Below, in pieces: positions 26,901 through 62,071 of a DNA stretch of 64,000 nucleotides (position 1 is the first letter of the stretch; every line of letters begins with the position of its first letter). The stretch covers positions 25,312,563 to 25,376,562 of the forward strand of contig NC_135557.1 in assembly GCF_964340395.1 (NCBI RefSeq). Direction: 5' to 3'. The stretch comes from Glandiceps talaboti. Lineage: Eukaryota > Hemichordata > Enteropneusta > Spengelidae. Below the pieces are notes generated by a model. That model was not told where the DNA came from and searched no databases. It was given only the letters and a program-made list of their open reading frames with translations. Made by a program: the position numbers and the translations under genes.

Positions 26901-29900
26901 AGATCACCTTCACACACCATTGAAAGACATGTACACAGCTAACTAGCACTGTAGAAAACAGATCACCTTCACACCATTGAAAAGCGTGTACACTGCTAAC
27001 TAGCACTGTAGAAAACAGATCACCTTCACACCATTGAATAGCATATACACTGCTAACTAGCACTGTAGAAAACAGATCACCTTCACACCAATGAAAGACA
27101 TGTACACTGCGAACTAGCACTGTAGAAAACAGATCACCTTCACACCATTGAAAGACATGTACACTGATAACTAGCACTGTAGAAATCAGATCACCTTCAC
27201 ACCATTGAATAGCATATACACTGCGAACTAGCACTGTAGAAAACAGATCACCTTCACACCATTGACAAACATGTACACTGCTTACTAGCACTGTAGAAAT
27301 CAGATCACCTTCCTACCATTGAAAGACATGTAGTCTGCTAACTAGCACTGTAGAAAACAGATCACCTTCACACCATTGAAAGACATGTACACTGCTAACT
27401 AACACTGTAGAAAACAGATCACCTTCACACCACTGAAAGACATGTACACTGCTAACTAGCACTGTAGAAAACAGATCACCTTCACACCACTGAAAGACAT
27501 GTACACTGCTAACTAGCACTGTAGAAAACAGATCACCTTCACACCATTGAATAGCATGTACACTGCTAACTAGCACTGTAGAAAACAGATCACCTTCATA
27601 CCATTGAAAGACATGTAGTCTGCTAACTAGCACTGTAGAAAACAGATCACCTTCACACACCATTGAAAGACATGTACACTGCTAACTAGCACTGTAGAAA
27701 ACAGACCACCTTCACACCACTGAAAGACATGTACACTGCTAACTAGCACTGTAGAAAACAGATCACCTTCATACCATTGAAAGACATGTACACTGCTAAC
27801 TAGCACTGTAGAAAACAGACCACCTTCACACCACTGAAAGACATGTACACTGCTAACTAGCACTGTAGAAAACAGATCACCTTCATACCATTGAAAGACA
27901 TGTACACTGCTAATAACTAGCACTATAGAAAACAGATCACCTTCACACCATTGAATAGCATGTACACTGCGAACTAGCACTGTAGAAAACAGATCACCTT
28001 CACACCATTGAAAGACATGTACACTGCTAACTAGCACTGTAGAAAACAGATCACCTTCACACCATTGAAAGACATGTACACTGCTACCTAGCACTGTAGA
28101 AAACAGATCACCTTCACACCACTGAAAGACATGTACACTGCTAACTAGCACTGTAGAAAACAGATCACCTTCATACCATTGAAAGACATGTACACTGCTA
28201 ACTAGCACTGTAGAAAACAGACCACCTTCACACCACTGAAAGACATGTACACTGCTAACTAGCACTGTAGAAAACAGATCACCTTCATACCATTGAAAGA
28301 CATGTACACTGCTAATAACTAGCACTATAGAAAACAGATCACCTTCACACCATTGAATAGCATGTACACTGCGAACTAGCACTGTAGAAAACAGATCACC
28401 TTCACACCATTGAAAGACATGTACACTGCTAACTAGCAATGTAGAAAACAGATCACCTTCACACCATTGAAAGACATGTACACTGCTACCTAGCACTGTA
28501 GAAAACAGATCACCTTCACACCACTGAAAGACATGTACACTGCTAACTAGCACTGTAGAAAACAGATCACCTTCGCACCATTGAATAGTATATACACTGC
28601 TAACTAACACTGTAGAAAACAGATCACCTTCACACACCATTGAATAGCATATACACTGCTAACTAACACTGTAGAAAACATAACCTTCACACCACTGAAA
28701 GACATGTACACTGCTAACTAGCACTGTAGAAAACAGATCACCTTCGCACCATTGAAAAGCATGTACACTGCTAACTAGCACTGTAGAAAACAGATCACCT
28801 TCACACACCATTGAATAGCATGTACACTGCTAACTAGCACTGTAGAAAACAGATTACCTTCACACCACTGAAAGACATGTACACTGCTAACTAGCACTGT
28901 AGAAAACAGATCACACTCACACCACTGAAAGACATGTACACTGATAACTAGCACTGTAGAAAACAGATCACCTTCACACCATTCAAAAACATTTACACTG
29001 CTAACTAGCACGGTAGAAAACAGATCACCTTCACACCAATGAAAGACATGTACACTGCTAACTAGCACTGTAGAAAACAGATCACCTTCACACCACTGAA
29101 TAGCATATACACTGCTAACTAGCACTGTAGAAAACAGATCACCTTCGCACCATTGAAAGACATGTACACTGCTAATAACTACCACTATAGAAAACAGATC
29201 ACCTTCACACCATTGAAAGACATGTACACTGCTAATAACTAGCACTGTAGAAAACAGATCACCTTCACACCACTGAATAGCATATACACTGCTAACTAGC
29301 ACTGTAGAAAACAGATCACCTTCGCACCATTGAAAGACATGTACACTGCTAATAACTAGCACTATAGAAAACAGATCACCTTCACACCATTGACTAGCAT
29401 GTACACTGCTAACTAACACTGTTGAAAACAGATCACCTTCACACCATTCGTTCAATTTAAGTGTCTGACTACGCAAATGCTTGGACTTATATGTTTGTCA
29501 CCTGTGTGCGTGTGGTGTGTGTTTCTTATTTGTATCAGTTTATATATGTTTATTGATGTGAAATTTAATCACCATTTATCCCAGTGTAATAATTTGTAGG
29601 GCAGGTGGCACAGTAATTAGTTGCTAAATAACGTGTTGTCGACTTATTATAATAGATGACCAGGTATTAACAAATATAACATGATACTGTCAAAACTGAT
29701 CAATGTAACTACTATTGATAGTAATTGCTGTAATTTTATTAACATTATCAATTTCCAATTTAATGAAAACAATAATTTTGACAATCGGTCAGTTTTCCAA
29801 AAACAATCATAGCTTTAACTGCTTCTTTTCCTTGAATGACGTCATCAGCAGGTTTATTTTTGATTTTGGTAAGCAGTGTTTATCATCTCAGACATTCATC

Positions 29901-30377
29901 TCTATTACGTCAATCATTCCAAGTGTTTGTAATTTTTCCATTATCATGATCATTGCTATCATTTTCACAATAAATTATGCTTTTATTTGATATTTTGTAC
30001 AACACATTTATAAAGTACATGACCATATGGATAGTAATAAGTTGGTAGGTTTTGGGATTTTTTTATTCATAAAACAACTCTTACTATGGGTTCCTACTTG
30101 GACAACATAAATCAAGTCCTTGTTTGTAACTTAATGAATTGTTTTAAAAAATCAAAAAATGTATACAATGTTTGTTATAGTACGTACAGTAACAAATGTT
30201 TACGGTTTAGATACCATCTGACTTGATGTAATTTACTTAGTTACAAACGTGGACTATGTATATCTTGTTTCACATTGTTTTTTTTTTTCAAATAGGAAAA
30301 CAGTAGAGGTGTATGTATAAAGATAAAAGAAATAACTATTATATCGGATGTACTGTTTCTTCACCCCCGCACATACA

Positions 30378-30458
<81 letters not shown>

Positions 30459-30898
30459 AGTGGGAGGGCCGACATATATTGGAGCAACTTCACTACACTG
30501 ATAAGTCTACGCACCTTGAAACTGTCGTCGTGCATACTGTATATGGGTGGTATTCTACATTGGTGTACATTTAGAAGAGTAGGTGTCGAAACATCCACCA
30601 CACCCACCCATCCACTATGATTACGCTGTTGGTGACTACATTGTGTGTCAAATAATTACACGGTTACTATATTAGCTGACAGGCTATTACGTTCGATGAT
30701 AGATTGACATCAATATAGAAATGGTATTGCAAACATAACATGATAATAAGTAAGTCTTTATTGACTATAATGGAAACAAACCCTGAACCTTGAGTCAAAT
30801 TCCGAAGCAAATTACAAATTAAGTTAACACATACTTTGATGAACTGATATTGGAATTTATCATTTTATTTTGACAGGACTGCCTTTGTTGGCCGATAA
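23819..30898 (+). CDS. Peptide gene B: secreted four-cysteine peptide precursor, 79 aa
   Basis: Joined from 23819-23966, 25022-25091 and 30877-30898. Paralogue of gene A (13725-15304). Residues 1-26 form a signal peptide (core LLSYFVVMVIVLTCI, probable cut after TSA). A propeptide-like stretch follows (IPINKGIRNSKQFEF). The core at 50-70 is PCKGDDGMPCICDSKGTRYA and C, spaced C-x7-C-x1-C-x8-C. It shares DDG, the C-x8-C spacing and KG..YA with gene A. The end is WTAFVGR-stop; Gly-Arg at a C-terminus is a standard amidation signal (-AFV-amide after trimming). Intron phases 1 and 2 match gene A. There is no dibasic site before the core, unlike gene A. Intron 3 (5.8 kb) holds the 57-bp minisatellite. 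AATAAA lies near 31092. Function unknown. Confidence 0.78.
23967..25021. other. Intron 2 of peptide gene B
   Basis: About 1.05 kb, AT-rich, with an (AATC)n tract at about 24868-24910. No other gene is seen in it. Confidence 0.7.
25022..25091 (+). CDS. Gene B coding exon 3: cysteine core
   Basis: The acceptor TTCTATTGTAG ends at 25021 and the donor CAATG/GTAAGT starts at 25092. It encodes 23 residues from PCKGDDG to ACTQ, then two bases of a Trp codon (phase 2). Confidence 0.85.
25322..29450. repeat. 57-bp minisatellite, about 70 copies, in intron 3 of gene B
   Basis: The unit has CACTGTAGAAAACAGATCAC, then CTTCACACCATTGAAAGACA, then TGTACACTGCTAACTAG. Decayed copies begin near 25240. Since 57 is a multiple of three, long minus frames appear (VLVSSVHVFQWCEGDLFST repeated). 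They break wherever a unit has the 2-base CACACACC variant, so the array is not coding. Blocks of several units are themselves duplicated. Confidence 0.95.
29451..30876. other. Rest of intron 3 of gene B with an (AC)n tract
   Basis: AT-rich unique DNA; (GCAC)n/(AC)n lies at 30370-30454. No other gene is seen. Confidence 0.65.
30877..30898 (+). CDS. Gene B last coding exon: TAFVGR and stop
   Basis: The acceptor TTTTGACAG ends at 30876. The first base completes Trp, then six codons and TAA. It was found by phase and by its match to gene A's AVFLG-stop. It lies 5.8 kb from the previous exon, so transcript data would help. Confidence 0.65.
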
Positions 30899-31401
30899 AT
30901 GATTGACTGTATATTTGGTGAAGGTCACCCCGCTCCATATGTGGTACACAGAATCGACCTACCAGACTTTTTAATATTTGCTGTTGCACATTATTGCCAT
31001 CTCGGACGATAACAGGATCTTTAATAACATTTCGTCATTCTATATTCAGTATGTTTTTTTTTAAGTGAGTGTTATAGGCAATGTTGTCTCATAATAAATC
31101 TTTTAAATACAAGTTATTTGTCTTGCGTTTGCTTATATCTATGTTGATACATTGGTTAGATCAGTACGTCATGTAGTGTGATTGTGCACGTGTCCGTAAT
31201 ACTTAGACATTTTATTGACACCCCTCCCTCCCTTCTTTTTGTCACACATCAATACAATATTGTTTACCATTATACACGTACAAACCTGACCTTTTAAAAT
31301 CAATATATATAGCTAACCTCCCACGTTTAAAAGTCACAGTAATATCCATGAGATGCAATTACATTGTGAAACGTTAGTGAAATACGTAATTGTTCGTTTC
31401 A

Positions 31402-31574
31402 CTGTCTGTCTGTCTGTCTGTCTGTCAGTTTGTCTGTCTGTCTCTCTATCTGTCTCTGTTTGTATCTGTCTGTCTGTCTCTGTGTCTGTCTGTCGGTATG
31501 TGTGTGTGTCTGTCTGTCTGTCTCTGTCTGTCGGTGTGTGTGTGTGTGTGTCTGTCTGTCTGTGTCTGTATATA

Positions 31575-31605
<31 letters not shown>

Positions 31606-31652
31606 GTCTGTGTCTGCCTGTCTGTCTGTCTGTCTGTCTGTCTGTCTTTCTG
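31402..31652. repeat. (CTGT)n and TG microsatellite
   Basis: CTGT units interspersed with TGTG blocks. The neighbouring 30899-31401 and 31653-32084 hold no recognised gene apart from the gene B 3' untranslated region. Confidence 0.95.
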
Positions 31653-32084
31653 GTAAACAACGTAGTAGGAGGCACAATCGACTGAGAACGGATCGATACT
31701 ACGTAAATGTTGGATTGATATCTAATACGATAGCAGCTGTGATGTGTAGTTCACTGCTCCCACCAACGTTTTTAACCGTAGGCATGGTTATTATTTACTT
31801 CGTGAGTGACAAAGGAAGAATTAAAGTTGAACTACTTTTAATAAATTTAGTCCATAAATCATGGAATTAACATTCCCTAATACAACCAATATTTTATCTT
31901 TTCAAACTTAGTCTTCATTGTGATTGATGGTTCTAAAATATATTAATTTGACAGTTTGAAAGCATGATACATCGTTGTTCAATTTCAGACGTAATAGGTA
32001 ATAAATGTCATGGCTTTCAGTGTTGAACATGTTATCGGTTCAAATCACATTTTTGTTCTCTGTTTCTGAATTGCTATGGTCATT

Positions 32085-32334
32085 GAGCAAGAATTGAATC
32101 ATGATTGTACACCCTTCAAACCAGCTGTATAATTGGAGACCTGGTAGGATTGAGGTTGCAATGTGAATTCTTTAATCATATGCGTTTACTTTACAGGGGA
32201 TGCAATGGATTGTGTGCTCTCCAGGGAGTTGAGGAAGTTAAATGACTTTGTCACTATATATGTCAGTGAAAGGGGTAAAAGATAACTGTGAGGCGCTTTG
32301 AGAAAATCGTTATATGAAAAGTGACATTTTAATA
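32085..32334 (+). mobile_element. SINE-like element, copy 2
   Basis: Matches the minus-strand copy at 55649-55925 over nearly its full length. Shared blocks are CCAGCTGTATAATTGG, GACCTGGTAGGAT, TTTAATC.TATGCG, GATTGT.TGCTC, CCAGGGAGTTGAGGAAGT and GGCGCTTTGAG. The tail is more decayed here (ATCGTTATATGAAAAG). Confidence 0.7.
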
Positions 32335-32574
32335 TAGCATGTATCTATGTCTATGTTCCAATAATCTAGTTTTACCTATCCCAACTCTTTCTCGTCTTGC
32401 TGTATGTTATATTTCGACTCTAATGTTATCCTTGTGCAGTGTACTAGTATGTCATGTGTTTTACTTGAATACATTCAAAAAACATTTATGTGACAGTATG
32501 TCATTTTACATATATAGACGGTAAATAAATGAATAATAAACATCTACATTAAATGAATAAATAAATAAATAAAT

Positions 32575-32701
32575 AAATACCAAATTTAAAAATAAAATAA
32601 AATAAAATAAAATAAAATAAAATAAAATAAAATAAAATAAAATAAAATAAAATAAAATAAAATAAAATAAAATAAAATAAAATAAAATAAAATAAAATAA
32701 A
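32575..32701. repeat. (AAATA)n microsatellite
   Basis: About 24 units of AAATA, preceded by AAAT units from 32548. From 32702 to 33090 no gene is seen. Confidence 0.95.
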
Positions 32702-33094
32702 AAAACAAGACGACCTAAACCTGACAGGCAAATTTTACCTCTATGTTCAGAGTCCCCACTCATAGCATTGTTACCTAATTTGGAATTTATTGGCAGTAGA
32801 AATTAATTTAGTGCCACCATAAACATAATTTAAAAGATCTGCAATAACCAGGTTTGATATACTGGGTCTTCTATTGTACTACAGATAGTAATATAACATT
32901 TGAGTGCTATTGTGTTATAATTAAACATTATTAAAAATTAATTGACCTTTGAATGGTATTGTATATCAGTTACTGTAATCTTTGTTCTACGATTATATCG
33001 TTATTATGATCACTTCCTATAAATATCTTAAAAGTAATTTAAACATAACAAAAGCTACCACTCAACCTACCAACCATCCTATATAGCTACCATC

Positions 33095-33695
<601 letters not shown>

Positions 33696-33983
33696 TACTG
33701 ACACCCTATAGCGCTTGCCATGAAAACAAATACACTGCGGGCACATGTCATATTTGTACAGTGTGTTTCGGTTTTGATAGTCCCTAGAGTGATAGATATC
33801 CATGATACTTAGTATTACACCCGGGTATTACAGTATAGTATAGTAGTATACGGCAACATGCAACATGCAACATAAAGTGGGCCGAGTATGAACTTTGACC
33901 CGGTGTCATTTAACAATTGATTAGGTTTAATAATAGTCACATGTTTTTGTTCGTTATCAATTCCGGTTCTAAACGGGGAAAAA

Positions 33984-36170
33984 ATGGCTACCAATGTCGA
34001 GTATCTGAAAAGGCAGATGAGGGAAGGTTTACTGACATGTGGAATGTGTTCAGAATTGTACAAGTCACCGAAAATCCTGCCGTGTTTACACAGTTTCTGT
34101 CTAGAATGTTTGGAATCGTGGTTGGCGAAGAGTTGCGGTAAGCTTAGTTGTCCCAAATGTAGCGTCGAATGTCGTGTACCAAAGAGTGGGGTCACGGGAT
34201 TTCGGACTAACACGCCACTCCTTGGTCTTTTAGATTACGTTAAAACTCTACGGAGTATTGGAGCGGGGTCTGAGAGGGCTTGTGACGGTTGTCATACACC
34301 TGGGGCTATAGCGAGGTGTACAGAATGTTCGCAAAATCTGTGTAGAAACTGTTCAATAGCGCATAGAAACCTGAAGGTCACTAAAGGTCACCAGCTGATC
34401 CAGCTAAAGCGATATGCTTTGTCAACTGATTTCGAAATACCACAACCTTCCGTTTTCTGCGCAACACATCCGCAAAATGCTGTAGAGGTGTACTGCGATA
34501 CATGTAAAATACCCGTATGTATGAAATGCACGGCCGTGGATCACCGTGTACCGGAACACGAACACAAATACCTCGATGAAGCTGCTGACGACGAGAGACG
34601 GCGTTTGCAACAACTGATTGAAAAGATAAAGCCACTGAAAACAAATTACAACACCGGTATTAAAATGGTGAACAAGGAACTTGAAAATCTACGCGATGCC
34701 TACAATAAAGTGCAGACAGCTGTCGATGAACACACGCAAGAAATAATCAAACACATTCAGGAGAAACAGGAAAAAGTGAAAGTCGAACTACGAGCTGTAG
34801 TGAAAAGTAAAAGCCAGGTATTACGTATTCAGTTAGAGGAGCTAAGCATGCAAAAATCTGTCCTCGAAAGTGTCGACAGTTTCTACGAAGTGATCACAAA
34901 TTATGCTAGCTCAGCTCAGTATCTGTCATCCCATGCAATGGTTGGACGAAGAATAAATGGTTTGATTGAAAACAAAATTGACACCGTCCCCTGTGAAAAT
35001 TCTTATATCAAGTTTCGCCCCGATAAAGTTCTAAAACAGGGTATCGGAAAAATCCAAACGACGTCCGTTGTCGGGGGAAGTTCTTCTGTTAGTGGGTTGA
35101 AGAAAATTGTTAAAGTCGACGACAAATTGACGGTGAAAGTGACCCCAAAAGATCGACGTGGGAAAGAAATACGGGCAGACGATTTTGTGCAAATCGCTAT
35201 GAAGGATCCTCGAAATGAAGTCGAAATAATTGATATTTCTGCCAAGAAGGATGGGACTTGCAGTGGAAACCTTCATTTTGAACACGATGGAGAGTACGAA
35301 GTCAGCATTCGTGTATGCAGACAAGATTTGAAAGGCTCTCCCTGCACCATCATAGCAGCGCCACCACCGGGCACCGTAAGAAAATTCGGCAATGAAGGAT
35401 CGAAAGCCGGTGAATTCAGCAACCCTTGGAAGGTAAACGTGGATGGTGGTAGGCTACAAGTCGCGGACCACCATAATAATCGGATACAAGTACTAGACTG
35501 GAACGGACGTTGCAAGAACATTATCGACTGTCGTGGGTTTGAACATCCATTCAAACCTGTCGATGTAGCTGTGTTACCTGACGGAAGTTACGTCATGACA
35601 AACCTGAAGGAAGTGGTCGTTTGTAATGAAGACAGCCACGTTGTTTCCTCCTTCGGAACAAAGGAGAATGTTGATCCACGTGGGCTTGCCGTCACAAAAG
35701 ACGGTAAAGTATTAGTAACGGACTGGAATGCCCATTGCCTCCATAAGTATACATATAAAGGTAGACACATTGCTGCATATGGCTCTGAAGGGTCAAGTCG
35801 GGGTCAGTTTCAACGTCCAGTTTCCCCAGTCGTCAATAGCAAGAATCAAATTATAGTGTCTGATATGGGTAATCGACGTGTCCAAGTTTTGAGTTCAGTG
35901 GGCGAATTCCTACTCATCTTTGCCACGGTGTGTTCCGGAGTCGGCGAGGTCGAAGTCCCACGAGGCATCGACGTCGATGTTAATGACAATGTCTATGTTT
36001 GCGACACTAACGGACGAGTTGTTAAGTTTGCTAAAGATGGCACCTTCTTGATGGAAATCGGTCTCGGTCTATTCAACAAACCGACATACATCGCAGTTAG
36101 CAAAGATGGGTCTAACAGAATTGCTGTTACAGAGCTAGGGAAGCACCATGTCAAAGTCATGTACTTGTAA
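33984..36170 (+). CDS. TRIM-NHL protein, 728 aa, intronless (TRIM2/3/71-like)
   Basis: A probable RING-type E3 ubiquitin ligase. RING finger at 19-59, with all eight zinc ligands present (C19, C22, C34, H36, C39, C42, C56, C59). B-box 1 at 100-136 (C100, C103, C112, C115, C120, C123, H127, H136) and B-box 2 at 159-194 (C159, H162, C171, C174, C179, C182, H187, H194). A charged coiled coil covers about 200-305, a filamin-type Ig domain about 365-460, and NHL repeats about 465-728 (GNEGSKAGEF, NNRIQVLDWN, PRGLAV, NRRVQVL, PRGIDV). ATG at 33984 has a good context (AAAATGG). NHL propellers bind RNA or protein. A single-exon frame of this size suggests origin by retrocopying and retention, common in expanded TRIM families. 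A broken relative lies at 17540-18025. Confidence 0.95.
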   Translation: MATNVEYLKRQMREGLLTCGMCSELYKSPKILPCLHSFCLECLESWLAKSCGKLSCPKCSVECRVPKSGVTGFRTNTPLLGLLDYVKTLRSIGAGSERACDGCHTPGAIARCTECSQNLCRNCSIAHRNLKVTKGHQLIQLKRYALSTDFEIPQPSVFCATHPQNAVEVYCDTCKIPVCMKCTAVDHRVPEHEHKYLDEAADDERRRLQQLIEKIKPLKTNYNTGIKMVNKELENLRDAYNKVQTAVDEHTQEIIKHIQEKQEKVKVELRAVVKSKSQVLRIQLEELSMQKSVLESVDSFYEVITNYASSAQYLSSHAMVGRRINGLIENKIDTVPCENSYIKFRPDKVLKQGIGKIQTTSVVGGSSSVSGLKKIVKVDDKLTVKVTPKDRRGKEIRADDFVQIAMKDPRNEVEIIDISAKKDGTCSGNLHFEHDGEYEVSIRVCRQDLKGSPCTIIAAPPPGTVRKFGNEGSKAGEFSNPWKVNVDGGRLQVADHHNNRIQVLDWNGRCKNIIDCRGFEHPFKPVDVAVLPDGSYVMTNLKEVVVCNEDSHVVSSFGTKENVDPRGLAVTKDGKVLVTDWNAHCLHKYTYKGRHIAAYGSEGSSRGQFQRPVSPVVNSKNQIIVSDMGNRRVQVLSSVGEFLLIFATVCSGVGEVEVPRGIDVDVNDNVYVCDTNGRVVKFAKDGTFLMEIGLGLFNKPTYIAVSKDGSNRIAVTELGKHHVKVMYL

Positions 36171-37370
36171 ACTTAAAAAAGCAAGGATGAAAACATCGAT
36201 GTGTTCGGGCCGGGGAGGAGGGGGGGGGGGGTAGTCTAAAATCTGACTTCCAGAGATAGCCATAAACAAGTAAAAGTAGTAGCTTTCTCAAACTTTTATA
36301 ACTGGAATAAGCTTAATTAGTATAAATGATTATAACACTATTCATGTATATTGATCAGTGATATACAAGTATATGTTATTGTTACAAAATACAAAAACTC
36401 TGCAGTAGTTATAGCCATTGAGCTAACAGTGAAAATATATTCATTATTTTCTTGATATACAGTTTCTTCCTTATATACCCAAGCCTATAAAATATAACTA
36501 TTTTTATCATTCTACTGAGCTATGGCTTGTCACCTTACGATCTTGTTATTATTACATCATGATATGCTTGTTTGTGAATGAGTTGTACAAAGGTGAATTT
36601 TTCGGTAATTTAGGTAAAACATGCCAAAACTCCGAATATGATATATTTGGATCGTAACACAATGCCATCACTTTATTTAGGAAAGCAACATAGATTTCCT
36701 ACATTTTCAATATTATGATGATTAGTTCTAAGAAGCGTTACTCCAGAAACGTCAGCTATTTATAACTTTGCTGGACTGAGAAGTTTTTATTTAGAAGACA
36801 GCAACTTGTTGTAAATCATAGAAGTAAAACTAGTGACACTAGAAACACAAGACACATGTTAAGGTAGGTAGGTGGACCGAGTCAATATATAAAGTGCCAA
36901 AGCTGAAGTAGAATGTTAAGGTACATTTTTCAGGTAAACATTTCACAAATTTAAGATGACTGGGTAATGTAAATAACCTGGTACTTTGAGTGAAGGGAAG
37001 TGGATATCCAAATTATATGAATTGTGTATATGTTAGAATTCAAAATATCTTATAACATGGATATCACATGTTATTATATACGCCAACTGTTTAGTTTCTG
37101 TGACTCTATACACTACGGCTATGAAAAATGGGGAACTGTGACTTCATGTAGTTATGGTATCAAGTTTATATTGTGATGCAGTTATATATTTCTTATGGAT
37201 GATTCGCCGTACTGTATTAAGAATGATTCAAAATTTGAATACATTTAATGTATTCATGTATTCAAAAAATGTATTTAAAAAATTAAAACTGAAATGAAAG
37301 ATATAGACTTAAATATTTAGTCTGTCTCTCTGTGTCTCTGTATATTTCCCTATTGTTCTTCAATATATAT
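36171..37370. other. 3' flank between the TRIM-NHL and kinase genes
   Basis: A G-run (GGGGGGGGGG near 36220) follows the TRIM stop. The rest is AT-rich. No gene is seen. Confidence 0.6.
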
Positions 37371-37391
37371 ATATGTATATATGTATGTATG

Positions 37392-37425
<34 letters not shown>

Positions 37426-37551
37426 TGTATGTATGTATGTATGTATGTATGNNNNNNNNNNNNNNNNNNNNNNNNNNNNNNNNNNNNNNNNNNNNNNNNN
37501 NNNNNNNNNNNNNNNNNNNNNNNNNNNNNNNNNNNNNNNNNNNNNNNNNNN
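37371..37551. repeat. (TATG)n microsatellite ending in a 100-N assembly gap
   Basis: ATGT units run to 37451; 37452-37551 are 100 N, the standard size for a gap of unknown length. The true repeat length, and anything inside it, is unknown. Confidence 0.98.
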
Positions 37552-38022
37552 ATAGTGGATATACAAGGCAAGTCAAGACATTTCGAGAGTATAGTCTCAC
37601 ACAGTCTGAACAGTTGAACATATAAACAGTTGCAATCTGCGTAACCATGACGACACGTCAACGCCTATCTAATGTGAAAATTAAACAAGAATCTCTTTAT
37701 AATAATCAGTGATTTATTTCAAATTATTTAATATCATATACAAAAGCCTTCATATAAAGTTTAAAATAAAATAAAAGAAAGCATATACACTATTCACACA
37801 AAAATTGCATAAAATCATCAGAGTTGGCTTGCTCCAATTCAAGATTAATAACGTCGGTAAAAAAATACAACATTCTCAAAATAAGATATAACATTCTCAG
37901 ACATTCATCAATGAATTTCAAAAACATCTTGGATAAAAATATTCTACTAGAGTTATTTATGAAAATAAAGTATTGATAAAAAAATAAACCCTCTGAATTA
38001 CCAATAATAGAAATATTGTACA

Positions 38023-60296
<22,274 letters not shown>

Positions 60297-60859
60297 ATCG
60301 TACAGGCTTTACAACGTTTTTTCACTCGCAACAGTCCAAGTTACAGCTAAGCAGTCATTTTGAACGACAACTACTAAATATCACAAGGAAATGACTCGTG
60401 TGAGTTGACGATTGAGGGATCGTTTCCTCATCACGACCCGACGATTTGAATAAAAACGGGGGCTACGTGGTGGACCCTGGCTAAACTCGGGACAAATAAG
60501 GAAGTAGAGAACGTATTTGAAAACTGTCTCATTTGCATGAATGAAAAGAGGAACCAGGAACAGAAAAACGTTAACGCTTTGATTGTGTACATGTTAAGAA
60601 TTTACTCAATGACTGACATGGTGTTTGGCATCACCAGAATTCTCCACGTTATTCCGGCGATTTTTGTATTAATATTAATATTGACAGATGTCAAACAATG
60701 TGAGTTTTCTGTGTGTATATCTCGAGATTTTATTGGCCGATATTGAAAATCCAAGTAACTTTTGAGGAGTTCGTTACTAGACAAATTCAATATATATATA
60801 ATGCTAGTAGACCGGGTAGCCTGTATCATACATTTTGAAAGCTGGTGCATGAATGGCTG

Positions 60860-60972
60860 TTATACCTGGCTGGTGTGACGATCATTGTGGCCCATAGACT
60901 ACCAACAAAATGTCGTTGGCGGCGTTCTCATAATCTGCGCCATAATAGAAAGCCTGTCATACATGCAACAGC

Positions 60973-61020
<48 letters not shown>

Positions 61021-61092
61021 TCTGACACTTGGATCATTAGATGAAATTATACTAGTTGATTATGGGCCGATTGAGAGCGATGGTGAACTTTA
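60860..61092 (+). pseudogene. Possible ABC-transporter ATPase remnant
   Basis: One plus frame reads GVTIIVAHRLPT, then a scrambled stretch with a (CAGA)n tract (60968-61020), then LDEIILVDYGPIESDG and a stop. TIIVAHRLST and ADEIIVLD.G.I.E.G flank the H-loop in ABCB-type ATPase domains, about 10 residues apart. Here they are separated by about 45. No Walker motifs are seen upstream. Either a decayed fragment or coincidence. Confidence 0.3.
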
Positions 61093-62029
61093 AGTGACAT
61101 CAAATTAACAACAATTATAATAAATTATCATAGTTTCGTTAACGGTCATGACAGAGGGAGGGTCTTGTGATTCCTGATAGAGACCGTAACGGTATAGGTA
61201 ACAGTAAAATGTATACTGGTGTCAAGAAAACCAAATTACCGCTATACGATGAGATAACGTGGATTTAATGTGTTATGACCAATGCGCATATGCAATCTGT
61301 TTAAACTCTCCATAACAATACATAACTTAATTATCCAAATATAATCGTCTTTTGTTCATCTTGTCATTCTCCCGAACACGCTCTTATGAGATTGTTGAGT
61401 TCTAAAAAATTGACAAAAAAACAACAATGTTTTATAGGTTTTCTACGGATTTGTGTGGGTTTTTTTCTTCGTTTTTCTCCAAACGACAACGTTTCGAAAA
61501 GAAGCAAGACTTGAAAACCTGACAGTACAAACCGAACTGTTGGCCTGTACTCTAATAGTACTAGGACAGTATATGGCTTGTCATACATCAATGAACACAG
61601 ATTATTGGATGACGACACATGCAGCAGGTACCTGTGTCACGTGGATATCGATGGAACTGAAATTAATATATTCATATACCGATACACTATAATCATGCAG
61701 TTATCTTCTATTATGAAATGGTTATGCCCCCCCCCCCCCAACCCGGGGAAGAGAAGTCTGCGTCCTATGTTTTTTCCGGTACGGTGAATGTTTAACATTC
61801 ACCGAAAGTTGACGTTATTAACGTTGTATATATTGAATGTTGTAATATTTTTCAAAATTGTCCTTTCAATCGTGACATTTGTGTAATTATCTGTCCGTTG
61901 TCGTCAACTTTCACGATTCTAAGACCAGATGTAATTGGCCTAGGTTACCTTGCTCTGCGTTTCTCAACATCGACGTCGACTCGACTGCGCCTTCTTTGAC
62001 ATTTGAATTGTCGAATGCCCGTACGTAGA
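61093..62029. other. Intergenic DNA before the last gene
   Basis: AT-rich, with a C-run at about 61727-61739. CpG content rises from about 61960, consistent with a promoter. No gene is seen. Confidence 0.5.
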
Positions 62030-62071
62030 GGGCGTCGTTCTAGAAAAATCATTCGTTCGAAGACATTCTAA
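62030..62071 (+). other. Predicted non-coding first exon of the gene at 62365
   Basis: A CpG-bearing stretch ends in CTAACG/GTGAGT at 62072. The 5' end is not fixed and no TATA box is seen. The intron would be 62072-62340, ending in ATATTTACAG. Confidence 0.4.

Noticed and set aside
27627-28640. 337-codon minus frame (VLVSSVHVFQWCEGDLFST repeats)
   Set aside because: The 57-bp minisatellite read through; it stops wherever a unit gains two bases, and it lies inside an intron of the opposite-strand gene B.
60537-60746. 69-codon plus frame with a hydrophobic stretch (IPAIFVLILILT)
   Set aside because: Its ATG lies 240 bp upstream of the kinase start on the other strand and could suggest a divergent gene, but there is no splice or family support.
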